DNA of 64,000 bases, taken from NCBI GenBank assembly GCA_963693305.1, contig OY855910.1, positions 25,441,859 to 25,505,858 of the forward strand, given 5' to 3'. Position numbers and translations under genes: made by a program. The notes under the pieces are model-generated. The model saw nothing but the letters and a program-made list of their open reading frames with translations. It was not told where the DNA came from and made no database searches. Shown here in pieces: positions 1-10,499 of the stretch (position 1 is the stretch's first letter; each line of letters begins with the position of its first letter). This DNA is from Meandrina meandrites (lineage: Eukaryota > Cnidaria > Anthozoa > Scleractinia > Meandrinidae).

Positions 1-760
1 TTATTATATTACAACAGCAAGTGGTGTTTTTGAAAATGGCCCAACCGTAGTTCGCGTCAAATAACGACGAAAATGGTAAATTACTCTGAAAAGCAAATGA
101 CGAAATTATCACACGTAAATTAGGCGATCTGCATTAACTTCGAAATATGCAAATACTTTTGAAAGAAATATTCCCTTTTGTTACTCGCCGCAAATTCTAA
201 AATTGTACACAATTTTTATACTTGTTATTACCTTGACATGGCTTGGATCGTGCGACGGAATTCGTCATTTGATAGAGAAATTTAACCATCGTGCGTCCAT
301 TGAAAGTAAGAAAAATAGACCTTTTTTGCTTGGGCGTTTTGTTGTCCCATTATATACAGACCATATGATGATACTCTTGAGAATTCTTGCTTTCAAATTT
401 TCAAATAGTCGCATGTACATGAGTGAATAAATTTTATGTGGCTAGAAGAACAATTCTTCAGAGAATATCACGTGGTCTGTAATGCGAAAACAAACCGCCC
501 AAGCGAAAAAGATCTATTGCGCGAAATATCAAGGTAGACACCACAGCCACAATAAAAGCCTGCAATGTTTTGTCCTGTGGTAAAACATAGACTGAGGTGG
601 TTTTTCTATAAAAGCCTATTAATATTTATTTGCCTTTTTAGATCTTTTTAAACCCATCTGGCGAGCCCAAAGCAAAATAACACACGATCGGCATTATATG
701 TTTGTCGTTATTTCACGCAAATTTTACTACAGCTACCAGGAATCTTTCAATGTTTTGCAA
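1..760. repeat. Intronic segmental-duplication block (copy 1)
   Basis: Near-identical sequence recurs from about 26,038 to 26,798, and a more diverged copy lies at about 32,665-33,420. In each case the block sits just downstream, in minus-strand terms, of a MAM exon B. A short open frame (203-430) repeats with it at 26,241-26,468, but in the third copy the homologous DNA is broken. I read it as intron, not as a gene. In the other copies MAM exon C lies about 1.5-2.4 kb beyond exon B, so the exon C of this module is expected just outside the left edge of the window. Confidence 0.85.
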
Positions 761-921
761 TGTACGCTATCATGTTTTAGCAGCGAAACAGTTTTTTCCC
801 GGATCTTCAATATAACACCCGGTCTGCTAATAGCATATATTTCTCCCCGCTCATTCAAAACTGCCACACTCATTATGACAAACATAACCAAGGCTTTCAG
901 TTGCCCTTTGAATCTACTTAC

Positions 922-1163
922 CGCGTACATTCCCGATAAAGTTACATCTACAGCCGCTTTCAACCACAGGTTGCCTTTATCTCCACTTGCAGTAAACACT
1001 CTGTTTCCATTTACCATGACGTTAAGTTTCCCCATGTTGGCACCATACATATGATAGTAGAACTGAAGGCACATGTTTCCGCTGAATCGAAGCTTAGGGG
1101 TGTTCAGTTTTGCATATTCACCATGCTTTCGAGGACTTGATGTTTCTATGTACATGTAATATC
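922..1163 (-). CDS. MAM exon B, module 5
   Basis: This is the central exon of the left-most MAM module. The acceptor reads CCGTAACAG and the donor GTAAGT. It enters in phase 1 with GA, completing a glycine codon from exon A, and leaves in phase 0 after GCG. It encodes YYMYIETSSPRKHGEY and continues through the conserved MAM core CLQFYYHMYGANMG to LSGMYA. There are 80 complete codons and no stop. Its partner exon C is not in the window. Confidence 0.85.
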
Positions 1164-1613
1164 CTGTTACGGTAGACAGGTGGAAAAAAATTAGCAGCAT
1201 CAGCAAAATAGTCATTATTATAATTTGATGATGACGATGATGATGATGATCATTATATCAGCACCACACACTCAACGAGAGCTATAAAAACAACCACTAA
1301 ACCAAAATAAAACACGACATACTCGACACTCACCAAAAGGCTCTATAGAAAGAATCATCACTCAGAGTTGATTTCACTGCTCTGACTACGCATTAACTCA
1401 CTACGAAACCTCTGAAAGTGCCAACACGAGTCTAGAAAATATACCCCTTAATTGAAGAAACTGCTCGATTATCCATGTGGACTTCCACATTTCGTGAAAC
1501 CAAGGTGGCCTCCCCTATAAGCCCACTGGTTTCTTGGAGGTCTCTTTTAGCTTTACACAACTTTTGTATAAATTATTAATAATTATTCTTGTTTTGTGGT
1601 AAATAAATGACGG

Positions 1614-1634
1614 TGATGATGATGATGATGATGA
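1614..1634. repeat. ATG/GAT trinucleotide microsatellite
   Basis: A run of GAT units lies about 70 bp from the donor side of MAM exon A. Equivalent runs occur at 5,266-5,289, about 23,961-23,982 and about 27,674-27,696, always at the same place in the duplicated intron, and second runs lie near 1,235, 4,865, 23,560 and 27,270. On the plus strand they create short open frames with poly-aspartate, which are not genes. Confidence 0.9.
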
Positions 1635-1705
1635 AACATTTTCGCTATATACGAGTCGTATTTAAGAGAAGAGGACAGGGATGAACTTAAGGAAAATGTT
1701 TATAC

Positions 1706-1840
1706 CCTTTCCGGTAGTGTGGTCGGCAGATGGTCCGGTATTAGAGGACGGTGTACTTCCCATATGCCGCGTCCAATTAAAGTTATCACTGTTGTCCTGA
1801 ACAAATCCGCACGTCGATTTGTCGAAATTGCATCCAACGG
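1706..1840 (-). CDS. MAM exon A, module 5
   Basis: This is the first exon of the module: 135 nt, acceptor TTTCTCAG, donor G|GTATAA. It enters in phase 1 with CC and leaves in phase 1 with G. It encodes the MAM start [19 protein letters not shown], then [20 protein letters not shown]. Compared with the other copies this module has H for R in WTRRMGST. The reading frame is open and splices to exon B to give the expected TTGKGYYMYIE junction. Confidence 0.85.
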
Positions 1841-1947
1841 CTGAGAAATTAAGCAAGTAGAAAAATTTAAAAGAAAAAAAGACAGATGTAAAAATAATGA
1901 GAAAAGAGATGGCATATATGCTTTTAGAGAAAATTGCCTCCATAGAG

Positions 1948-3658
1948 CAGGGTCCAAAATTGCGACTCACTGATGGCCAATGTGACCAAAAATTGAGTGT
2001 TTGCAACCCGAATTTTAAAACTGGTCGCCAGCAGCCGACTAACCTTTTGCCCCCTCAGCATTCGAAATTTAAATGTAATAGGGCTTTTTCTTTAAAAGAA
2101 AACATAAAGCTCCCATGGACAAATGTAGTAAAATGAAGCAACAATTTTACGATTGTCATATTTACTGGCCACCATATTGTTTCAGCAGCTACTCCCAATA
2201 CCGATATTGGGGGCGAAAACGTGGCATGGCAGAATCATTTTCATTTCATTTGGCGAAGAAAATTGCACACTTCATTGAATCAAGGTATAGAAAGAGGGCC
2301 CCCATATGTCTCATACACAGAACTTAACAGGATACCAGCATAGTTCCAACAAAATGGAAATAATACGAGGAAGAAATACGAAGCCTTCGCACAACCGTTG
2401 AAAAACATGCTCACTTAGATGTGACTCTGTTACCATTACACGGCTTTTGTGAGTCTCTCCCATAATAACTGTATGTATATTGCGTTAATTAAATGACAAC
2501 ATTTTGTTGTAAGGTTTAATGTTAGGGCTGCAATGATACACCGGTGCACCGGTGAATCGCGATATTTTTTGTCACGATACGAATATCGATATTTGAATGG
2601 GATATCGCTGTATCGCGAAACAACGAAATATTTCTCATCAAAAATGAAAAATTACTTTACCAACATTCAGAAATTACTGTTTTAATCAGTTTTATGACTC
2701 CTTACCCAAGTACAAGCCTTTTTTTAGCCACAGGGCTTCGTCGTTGCCTAGTATCGTTTCGCATGCTTCCAGTCACTTATATTTCAAGATGGCGGCACGA
2801 AAGCATGCGTAGTTTCAATAAGTTGTCAGCTGACACAGTCTTATGCGCCCGCAACAAAAACATGCGGTTCGTTCGTCACGTTGGTTCTTTCGTCAAAATG
2901 TCTTCCTCTGCAGTTGAGTTACAACTGGCACCGTCCTCTTGTAAGTCAAAGGTATGGAAAGACTTTGGATTCAAAGTTTTTTACGATGGCCAAGGAGCAT
3001 ATAAGACACTTCTCGTTATATTCTTGTGTTATTTGTTACCATTTGTTAGCAGGTCCACATCAATGGCGCCTTTGCGAATCCAGCAATACACATCTATAGT
3101 TGTTACTTGGCCCACAAAGATTTGGTCTGGATTTCCTCCGAAATTTCTTTCAGCATAGGAATATCTTCTCACCTCGAGGATATGTTTACAGTCCAACGAT
3201 CAGACAATAATGAGTACAATCGAAAATTTCTTCCGGCATGCTTTGCGAGTCGTGTCCAACACCGCCTGGTGTATGTATGTATGTAATTGTTGTCAATGGA
3301 AATTAAAGATTCCAAAGCAGTTTAGTTACATTACGTCACTTGTCAGTTGTATGTTATGATGTATCGTATCGTGTATCGTATCGTGGCACTTGCACCGAGA
3401 TATGTATCGGTTGCTAAGAAAATGTATTGTTGCAGCCCTATTTAATGTAAGGTAAATTATACCCTGGGTTCCAGAGGGATTGTTTTCTTCAGTTTGCGGC
3501 AAATTGAGCGGCAAAGCCACGATCGTTGGGCTGCCAAGCAAGAGACCAAAATAAAACTAACACGTCTCTTCGGCGACCAAACCCTTCCATTAGGCCACCA
3601 AAATTTTTAGGTTAGTCGCCAGTTGGCTCCCTTAGGAAAAAGTTAATTTCGGACCCTG
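1948..3658. mobile_element. hAT-like element, 5-bp target duplication, copy 1
   Basis: Termini are CAGGGTCCAAAATTGCGAC on the left and GAAATTAACTTTTTCC in reverse complement on the right, which ends GGACCCTG. Both sides are flanked by TAGAG (1,943-1,947 and 3,659-3,663). Subterminal GGTCGCCA-type motifs repeat near both ends. No transposase is recognisable, so the element is non-autonomous. The same insertion at the same site exists at 24,298-25,075 and 28,010-28,800, so it preceded duplication of the MAM block. This copy is longer because it carries a nested hAT element. A 5-bp duplication with CAGGG ends fits hAT-family subgroups that make 5-bp duplications. Confidence 0.8.
2523..3440 (+). 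mobile_element. Nested hAT element with BED-finger remnant
   Basis: A 918-bp insertion with termini TAGGGCTGCAATG and, in reverse complement, TAGGGCTGCAACA, flanked by the perfect 8-bp duplication TTTAATGT (2,515-2,522 and 3,441-3,448). Both are hallmarks of hAT transposons. Subterminal sequence is rich in ATCGCGATA/TATCG motifs. An internal open stretch encodes SSCKSKVWKDFGF, which resembles the start of a BED zinc finger as found at the N terminus of hAT transposases. The rest of the transposase is gone. The paralogous sites near 24,862 and 28,585 lack this insertion, so it is younger than the duplication. Confidence 0.85.
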
Positions 3659-3954
3659 TAGAGGTAACTCAAGAGGGTTTTGATTCAAGTCAAAAACAAG
3701 AATAGATTTACAAGCGTCACAACCATCAATGGCCAGTTTACCGAGAAATTTGTCAGGCGTCTTTATCTCAACCTTACTTATTTCATTATTACTTACTTAC
3801 TTTCGGGATTGACATAACAGCATAGTGACTACTGGCGCAGCCGCAGTAGTCACAAAAATGCGATGTTGCTTTTGACAAACGTTGAAAAAGCTTCTTGTAA
3901 GGTGGCTCGCACATTATGTCTGTTAGTAAGATACGTTTTTCTGTATGTACTTAC

Positions 3955-4048
3955 ATGGCATTGAGGAACAATATCCTGAGGCCAACAGGAAATCGTCTAT
4001 TGCGATGTCAGCCTTATAATCAGTTCCCCTTATCCCTACAAATGTAAC
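3955..4048 (-). CDS. MAM exon C, module 4
   Basis: This last exon of a MAM domain runs from acceptor TTGTAG to donor GTAAGT. It begins in phase 0 and ends in phase 1. It encodes VTFVGIRGTDYKADIAIDDF, then LLASGYCSSMP; ADIAIDDF is the MAM C-terminal signature and SGYC carries the fourth cysteine. At 94 nt it is 6 nt longer than the other three copies because of two extra codons before the donor. It was found by matching the MAM motif and splice sites, since the exon is too short to stand out otherwise. Confidence 0.8.
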
Positions 4049-4555
4049 CTACAACCATAACAAATGATGGCTGTTAGTGCCTGGACCATAGTTGAAATAA
4101 TAACCTTGTCACTAGGCAAAAACATTTTGCAAGGCTAGTTAAACGCTACTTAAATAAGTTGTGCTTCTTCTTATCCAAACAACCACGTTCCTATCATATT
4201 TATAGCAGACACGTTTCCTTGATGTGTGTGCCTACTTACGTTAACAGTAGAACTCTTTTCAACCGCTAACAATTATTAGATGAGGTTTTGGTGATATCCG
4301 AAATAATCAAGGCCAAGGTAAAATAATTTTATTATACATTGTTTGTGAAGAAGCGAATTGAACAGACATGTTTATTCTTCGCTGTGTGCAAGATGCCACT
4401 CACCACTCACTCTCCGAAATCATGCACTACGCACAACCTACAGATATAACACCTGGTCTGCTAATAGCATATATTTCTCCCCGCTCATTCAAAACTGCCA
4501 CACTCATTATGACAAACATAACCAAGGCTTTCAGTTGCCCTTTGAATCTACTTAC

Positions 4556-4797
4556 CGCGTACATTCCCGATAAAGTTACATCTACAGCCGCTTTCAACCA
4601 CAGGTTGCCTTTATCTCCACTTGCAGTAAACACTCTGTTTCCATTTACCATGACGTTAAGTTTCCCCATGTTGGCACCATACATATGATAGTAGAACTGA
4701 AGGCACATGTTTCCGCTGAATCGAAGCTTAGGGGTGTTCAGTTTTGCATATTCACCATGCTTTCGAGGACTTGATGTTTCTATGTACATGTAATATC
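4556..4797 (-). CDS. MAM exon B, module 4
   Basis: 242 nt with donor GTAAGT and acceptor GTAACAG. Over the exon the protein matches that of module 5. Downstream, in the minus-strand direction, the intron differs from module 5: the duplicated 1-760 block is absent and exon C follows within about 0.5 kb. The frame is intact and CLQFYYHMYG and LSGMYA are present. Confidence 0.85.
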
Positions 4798-5360
4798 CTG
4801 TTACGGTAGACAGGTGGAAAAAATTAGCAGCATCAGCAAAATAGTCATTATTATAATTTGATGATGACGATGATGATGATAATCATTATATCAACACCAC
4901 ATACTCAACGAGAGCTATGCCAAGCCAAAATTCTGGATTTATAAAAAAAAGCACTAAACCAAAATAAAACACGACATACTCGACACTAACCAAAAGACCC
5001 TATAGAAAGAATCAGTACTCAGAGTTGATTTCACTGCTCTGGCTACGCATTAAGTCACTACGAAACCTCTGAAAGCACTAACACGAGTCTGGAAAATTGA
5101 CCCCTTAATTGGAGAAACTGCTCTATTATCCATGTGGACTTTCCACATTTCGTGTAACTAAGGTGGCCTCCCCTATAAGCCCGGTGGTTTCTTGGAGGTC
5201 TCTTTTAGCTTCGCACTACTTCTGTATAAATTGTTAATAATTATTCTTGTTTTGTGGCAAATAAATGATGATGATGATGATGATGATGAAACGTTTTCAC
5301 TATATACGAGGCGTATTTAAGAGAAGAGGACAGGGACGAACTTAAGGAAAATGTTTATAC

Positions 5361-5495
5361 CCTTTCCGGTAGTGTGGTCGGCAGATGGTCCGGTATTAGA
5401 GGACGGTGTACTTCCCATACGCCGTGTCCAATCAAAGTTATCACTGTTGTCCTGAACAAATCCGCATGTCGATTTGTCGAAATTGCAACCAACGG
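5361..5495 (-). CDS. MAM exon A, module 4
   Basis: 135 nt, acceptor TTTTTCAG, donor G|GTATAA, phases 1 and 1. It encodes [19 protein letters not shown], then [21 protein letters not shown]. Both N-terminal MAM cysteines are present and no stop occurs. Confidence 0.85.
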
Positions 5496-5602
5496 CTGAA
5501 AAATTAAGCAAGTAGAAAAATTTAAAAGAAAAAAAGACAGATGTAAAAATAATGAGAAAAGGCACGGCATATATGCTTCTAGAACAAGTTACCTCCATAG
5601 AG

Positions 5603-5815
5603 CAGGGTCCGAAATTGCGACTCACTGGTCGCCAATGCCACCAAAAATTGAGTGTTTGCGACCAGAATTTTAAAACTGGTCGCCAGCAGCCGACTTACCT
5701 TTTGCCCCCTCAGCATTCGAAATTCAAAGGTAAAAGGGCTTTCTTTTTAAAGAAAACATAAAGCTCCCATGGACAAATGTAGTAAAATGACACGATCGTC
5801 ATATTTACCGGTAGT
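5603..5815. mobile_element. Truncated hAT-like fragment beside a re-duplicated intron piece
   Basis: The left end of the 5-bp-duplication element (CAGGGTCCGAAATTGCGAC) follows TAGAG as in the other copies, but it breaks off after about 0.2 kb. About 90 bp of upstream intron (the stretch ending CATATATGCTTCTAGAA, at 5,500-5,600) then repeats at 5,815-5,905. In that second copy the insertion site is intact: one TAGAG, no transposon. See the finding for this region. Confidence 0.7.
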
Positions 5816-5904
5816 AGAAAGTAGAAAAATTTAAAAGAAAAAAAGAGATGTAAAAATAATGAGAAAAGAGACGGCATATATGCTTCTAGAAAAAGTTACC
5901 TCCA

Positions 5905-7035
5905 TAGAGGTAACTGAAGAGGGTTTTGATTCAAGTCAAAAACAAGAATAGATTTACAAGCATCGCAACCATCAATGGCCAGTTTACCGAGAAATTTGTC
6001 AGGCGTCTTTATCTCGACCTTGTTTTGGCTACTCGAAAAAGGCCCGTTTAACACAAACATAGCGTGTAATATGGATGTGGAAGTGGCTAGTCTAAACAAA
6101 AAAAAGGTGAAGGGTTTAGCTCGAGGTGACGATTCTGTCGATGATTATGAATCTGATGAGGAGGCTGTCCAAGTGTCAGTGGAGGGGGCTGCAACACATA
6201 TGTATATTTTTCTTAGTGCTGTTCTTTTTAATAATATCGCACCATTCGGCCGCGTTGAACAAACGTTGCCATTGACTCTTTAAAGAATTTGAAACATGGA
6301 ACATTTGAAATATAGAACTTGAACAATTTCAAGCCATTGCACAACCAACGATTATTTATATGACTGAGATCGTGCTTGAATAAGAGAGGAAGCCAAAACA
6401 TTAAAATAGCACAAAAGGAGGCAATCAATTGACACGGTTATTTACCGCGATCCTATTGCCACATGAAATTCTCATATATCTCCTATATTTTTTCTGATCC
6501 CACTCCCAATGCCTGACAGTTACGGCTGATCCCCACTTTCATTCTTCAGAAAACTATGTGATCCCCCCAAAATCCTCCCTTCCTCCCCCCTCCCCTGCCT
6601 ACCCCAAGGCGGTTCCTAAACAAGTTTATTCATCGATTGAAAATCAGAATTTACACTTTAGTTTCAGCAATAAAACAAACAAACACTACCAAAAAGACAG
6701 TTATCTGGTACCTTTCTTATGTAAATCCCCTTGAAATGAGCAGCTCTGATCTGAAGAGAACTGAATAACGTTGGGTCAATCGATCTGATTGAGTTTCTCA
6801 AGGCCACGTGCGATAAACAAAACCACCGTGTTTATCATCAATTCTAATACCTTGAGAACCATCTCTTGAAAATATTTTCTGTCCAAAAAGCCTCGGAAGT
6901 CAATTTCCAAAACTCCCAATGTTCTGAATATCCCGAACTTGGACTTATTAAGCGAGACTGAGGTCACTACATGGAATTCTCAGACCGAGGCCTTGATGTA
7001 TCGACTGAGTGATAGCGAGGTCAATACATCAATAC
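5905..7035. repeat. Duplicated intron block (partner 28,806-29,975)
   Basis: This aligns along its length with 28,806-29,975 with small indels. It includes a short plus-strand open stretch (about 5,975-6,220) containing ACNMDVEVASLNKKKVKG followed by an acidic tail. In the partner copy the same stretch changes frame after NKKKVKRLAR, so it is probably a decayed insert, not a gene. The rest holds a pyrimidine-rich tract near 6,560-6,610 and no recognisable domain. Confidence 0.75.
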
Positions 7036-7182
7036 ATCATCAGTTTAAGCCCCTTTTCATCGCCTCATTTCATCATATCTACCTCGTTGATCTACTTCAT
7101 GTGTTTCATCCATTGTAATGTGCCCTGAAGTTCAGTAATTAAATGGTTAATGAGCATTTATAATGTTGACTGCTGTCTCGGA
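7036..7182 (+). repeat. BEL/Pao 5' LTR remnant
   Basis: The stretch with GTAATTAAATGGTTAATGAG, then TTATAATGTTGACTGCT, repeats at 14,710-14,860, which identifies it as the 3' portion of the LTR. The left part of the LTR is missing; the junction lies beside CAATACATCATCAG, a flank shared with 29,960-29,975. Confidence 0.75.
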
Positions 7183-8517
7183 TGTTACATAGTTTAAAAT
7201 TGTTAAGTTTGCTTGGCATAGATACAATGGACGCGAACGAAGATGTATCTGGAGATTCCGGCGATCGTGTAAGCTCTCGCTCTGGGATGCCGAGTAAACG
7301 ACTTGATCAAGGTGTTCTCTTCGAAAAACGTTGCCGACTCAAGAATGAAAGATCTGGTTATCTTTCTGCGAATAGTGCAAGGAGGAACGAGACTAGCATG
7401 GTTAGATGTCAGGAACAATTTAGTTTCGACTCTTTGCAAGCAGACGACTTCTGTCAAAGAGTTCAAGAGTGGATTAGAAAAGCAGAAGAAACGCTATGTT
7501 TGAACTCTCAGATCAACCCTGAAGATTGAGCGAGTCAGATCGCTTCTCGGACCAAGTCTAAGTCTCGTTTGAGTCGTAGTGGTTCACATGCATAGAAGCA
7601 GTACTTCGTCATTAACGGTTGCAAGAGGAAATAGCTCGTATTGCGGAGCTGAAAGCAGAGGCAGCTGCGTTTAAGAAACGTCGAGCATTGGAAGAAAAAA
7701 AGTTGCATCTACAGCAGGAGCAAGATCGCTTAACACTGGAAGTCGAAATTGCTAAGTCTGAAGCCAAAGAACGAGTTTTAGCAACTATCATGGAAGCCGA
7801 GCCGCGTTCGTTTGTACCGTGCCCGACAAGTTTGGCACCCAAAGTAAGCAAGGGAAATATTCCAGCGCCGAGCATCGGAGAAAATATGCTGTTACCAGTC
7901 ATCGTAGGCCGTTCGATCATTGATCCCAAACCGACAGAATGGCCCCCAAGTTCAATGACAACCAACAAGAAAGCATGTGTTGCAGAGTCTGAACACTCTG
8001 GAGCATCATCATCGCCGCGCGAGAGGGCTTTCCATGAAATGCTGGGGCTTCATCAGCACCAAAATGCCCTACGAGGGCAGCAGAATAAAATCGTAGAGAT
8101 GCTTGCGACACAACAGAAGAAAAGTAATCTTCCCCAGCAGCGGGTTCCAATTTTCGATGGTGATCCAATGGAGTATGCCCCTTTGTTAGAGCATTCGAGA
8201 ACATCATCGAGACTAAAACTTCAAGTAGCAGTGAGAGGCTATACTATCTTGAACAGTTTACCAGCGGCGATGTGAAAGAGCTTGTTCATTTTCTTCCACC
8301 GGACAAGGGTTATCAAGAAGCCCAACGGCTCTTGAAGAGCAAGTTTGGTGACAATTATCGCGTTCTAACCGCCCACGAAAGCAAGGCACTGAATTGGGCC
8401 GAGGTGAAACCAGAGGATAGCACTTCCCTGAACAGATTTTCTATTTTTCTTATGAGGTGCAAAAATGTAATGGAGAGCGGCAAATACCTGTCAAAGTTCG
8501 AACAGCCTGATACCATA

Positions 8518-10080
8518 CAGGGCTTGACAAAAGTCCCGTCCGGTCGTCCGGGACAAGTAGTTTTCGAGGCCGGGCAAGTAACTTTTCACGGTCACTTGCC
8601 CGACGGGCAAGCGCCTGGGCAAAACCCTCCATCAACTAAATGACAAATAATCAGGACTACAGACAGCATAAAACAATTGTTTGGCAATGCTCAAGCTGTG
8701 AAAAATGTCAATCGATGGAAGTTACGAAAGCGCTTAAAATGACTACTTCTAATGTACTACACATCTTTAAATATGTTTCTTACTGATGTGCATTGAAGCG
8801 TGATCGGTGACGGCTAAAATTCTACCGTGTTTGTTTAAGCGTAAAATGTTGCGAGACTGCACGGCGGAATGTTTGTTCAAGCGTAAAATATTGCGACCAA
8901 AATATTGTTTGTTCAAATGTAGAACATTACAAAACTTTAATTTGAATGAACGGAAAGGCTCTAAATTGGATCTAAACAAAAGTGTTGCAGTTCAACATTT
9001 ACTTTCAGTTACAGTTGTACTTTGTATTTTGCATCTGCCAAAACCGAAACCTGAGGTCGGAGCTGTCAAAGCATTAGCCTTCTCCGAAAAAAGCTGAAAA
9101 AAAATTTTCCAAAACGTTTTACAAAATCGTTACCGTTCCAGTTCAAAGGTCTGCACTGTGAATGTATAAGCTTGAGCTTGCATTTTATTTTATGCTTTTA
9201 AGTCTGGGAAGACGACCACCTGGTCGCCTAGCACGTGACTAAAATCTGACCTTATCAAATTTCTTTCTACAAATAAACAGTGTGAGAATTTTGCACGAAT
9301 GCAGTGTAAACAACTAGGCCGCAGCTTTTGATCAGCAAAATAAAATTTCAGTGAACCTCCCAAAAATTAACAAAACCAAGTTCTTTTCATTTGTACAAAC
9401 ATCAAAAATAAAATCCTCATAAAATAACCACCACTGATGAGAAACCACTTTAGTGTCTTCCAATGCCAAAAATAAACATTCCGTTGTGCAGTCTCACAAC
9501 ACACTGGCTCGGGAGAAAAATCTGAAAAATACGCGAAAAAGAAAGCCGCTTCAGTCACTTCTGAATCAATGGTTATGTAAATAAGGAAAACATTCAAACG
9601 AAATAAAGCAATCAAAAAAACCCTTGTGAGATCTAGGGTGCTTACCATTTGTCGGAAGAAACCGGTTGGGATGAGCATTGAATAATGGTAAGGGATTTTC
9701 CAAAATTGGAAATTCGGTTTCCTGTTATTGTTTTCCGTTGATGAGAGACTGGAACTGGGAAATCGTGCAAAATAATGGTAAGGAAATTTCCGACGTTCTA
9801 TTCCGAACGGAAAAAGAGGACTACCTCTGGAGGTAGTCCACAATTTCCGAACGGATTTTCCGGAAAATTACTGTTCCATTTGATTTTCAACCGAAAATTC
9901 CAGATTTTTTGGCTAAATGGTAAGCACCCCTTGTCATCCGAGGATTATGAATTTTTAATGAGCTTATTTCTTACTTTATTTTTTTTGATGCGGGCAAGTG
10001 GGAAATCGGCTCGGGCAAGCAAGTCTCAAAACTTGCTTGCCCAAAGGGCAAGTTGGAATTCAAGTTTTTGTCGAGCCCTG
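8518..10080. mobile_element. hAT-like element inserted in BEL gag
   Basis: Termini are CAGGGCTTGACAAAAGT and, in reverse complement of the right end, CAGGGCTCGACAAAAAC. It is flanked by CCATA (8,513-8,517 and 10,081-10,085). Removing it joins two halves of the Gag capsid region, which confirms the boundaries. Motifs such as CTTGCCCG/CGGGCAAG cluster at both ends. The interior holds three degenerate tandem copies of a unit containing TTGTTTAAGCGTAAAAT (8,830-8,935) and a further nested inverted-repeat element. No transposase is visible. Confidence 0.8.
9636..9930. mobile_element. Inverted-repeat MITE nested in the hAT-like element
   Basis: The ends GGGTGCTTACCATTT and AAATGGTAAGCACCC are inverted copies. 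The interior has several further inverted motifs (GGAAATTTCCG and TTTCCGAACGGA types). Target duplication is unclear: TTGTGAGATCTA on the left, TTGTCATCC on the right. It is non-coding and is the third nesting level at this spot, inside a hAT-like element inside a BEL element. Confidence 0.7.
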
Positions 10081-10499
10081 CCATACAAAGGCTAATTATT
10101 AAATTGCCCTTCAACTTGAGAGCATGGCGTCGTTTGGTAGACCACATCATGGAAACTGAAGAAAGGAACGTCACGTTCAGCGACCTCGCAGAATTCGTGG
10201 ACAATGAAGCAAGAGTAACCGACAATCCTGTATTTGGAAAGATCCTTGAAGACGCAAAGCCTAAGCAGAACACGCAAAATGGTCATCCACCAAAGAAATC
10301 AGATCAGAAGAACAGCTTTGCTGCGCAAGCGAGTGGTGATCAGAACCCACCTTCCGGTGTGCAAGTGAGCGGTGTTCAGAACTTGCCTTTTGGTGCGCCA
10401 CCCCCCGGACCAGCCCCCTTAACTGTGGAGGTCTCATGTTCCTAGTGTAACTCTGGGCACGCCTTAGACACCTGTGAAGCCCTTAGGCGCCTCCCATAT

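Larger units (their letters stand above)
7227..10480 (+). pseudogene. BEL/Pao gag, interrupted
   Basis: Recognisable parts are a coiled-coil region rich in E, K, A and R (about 7,619-7,800), the DUF1759-like capsid region starting RVPIFDGDPMEY at about 8,145, a segment ending in SKFEQPDTIQ at about 8,520, and its continuation LIIKLPFNLRAWRRLVDHI after the inserted transposon at about 10,090. A zinc knuckle of the C-X2-C-X4-H-X4-C form follows at 10,437-10,475 but carries a TAG between its first two cysteines. Frames change several times. Family assignment rests on order and motifs. This is a cellular retrotransposon relic. Confidence 0.8.

Noticed and set aside
203..430. Small open frame with a signal-peptide-like N terminus, repeated at 26,241-26,468
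   Set aside because: The third copy of the block (about 32,860-33,090) is broken and no splice sites or domain are present; repetition is due to segmental duplication.
698..1054. Plus-strand open frame of 118 codons repeated in every MAM unit (also near 4,368, 23,005, 26,736, 33,931)
   Set aside because: It is antisense to MAM exon B; its conservation is explained by the minus-strand exon, and it runs into intron without start or splice context.
8518..10080. Open frames with repeated CLFKRK motif as a gene
   Set aside because: The motif comes from short degenerate tandem repeats inside a non-autonomous transposon; no domain and no conserved start.
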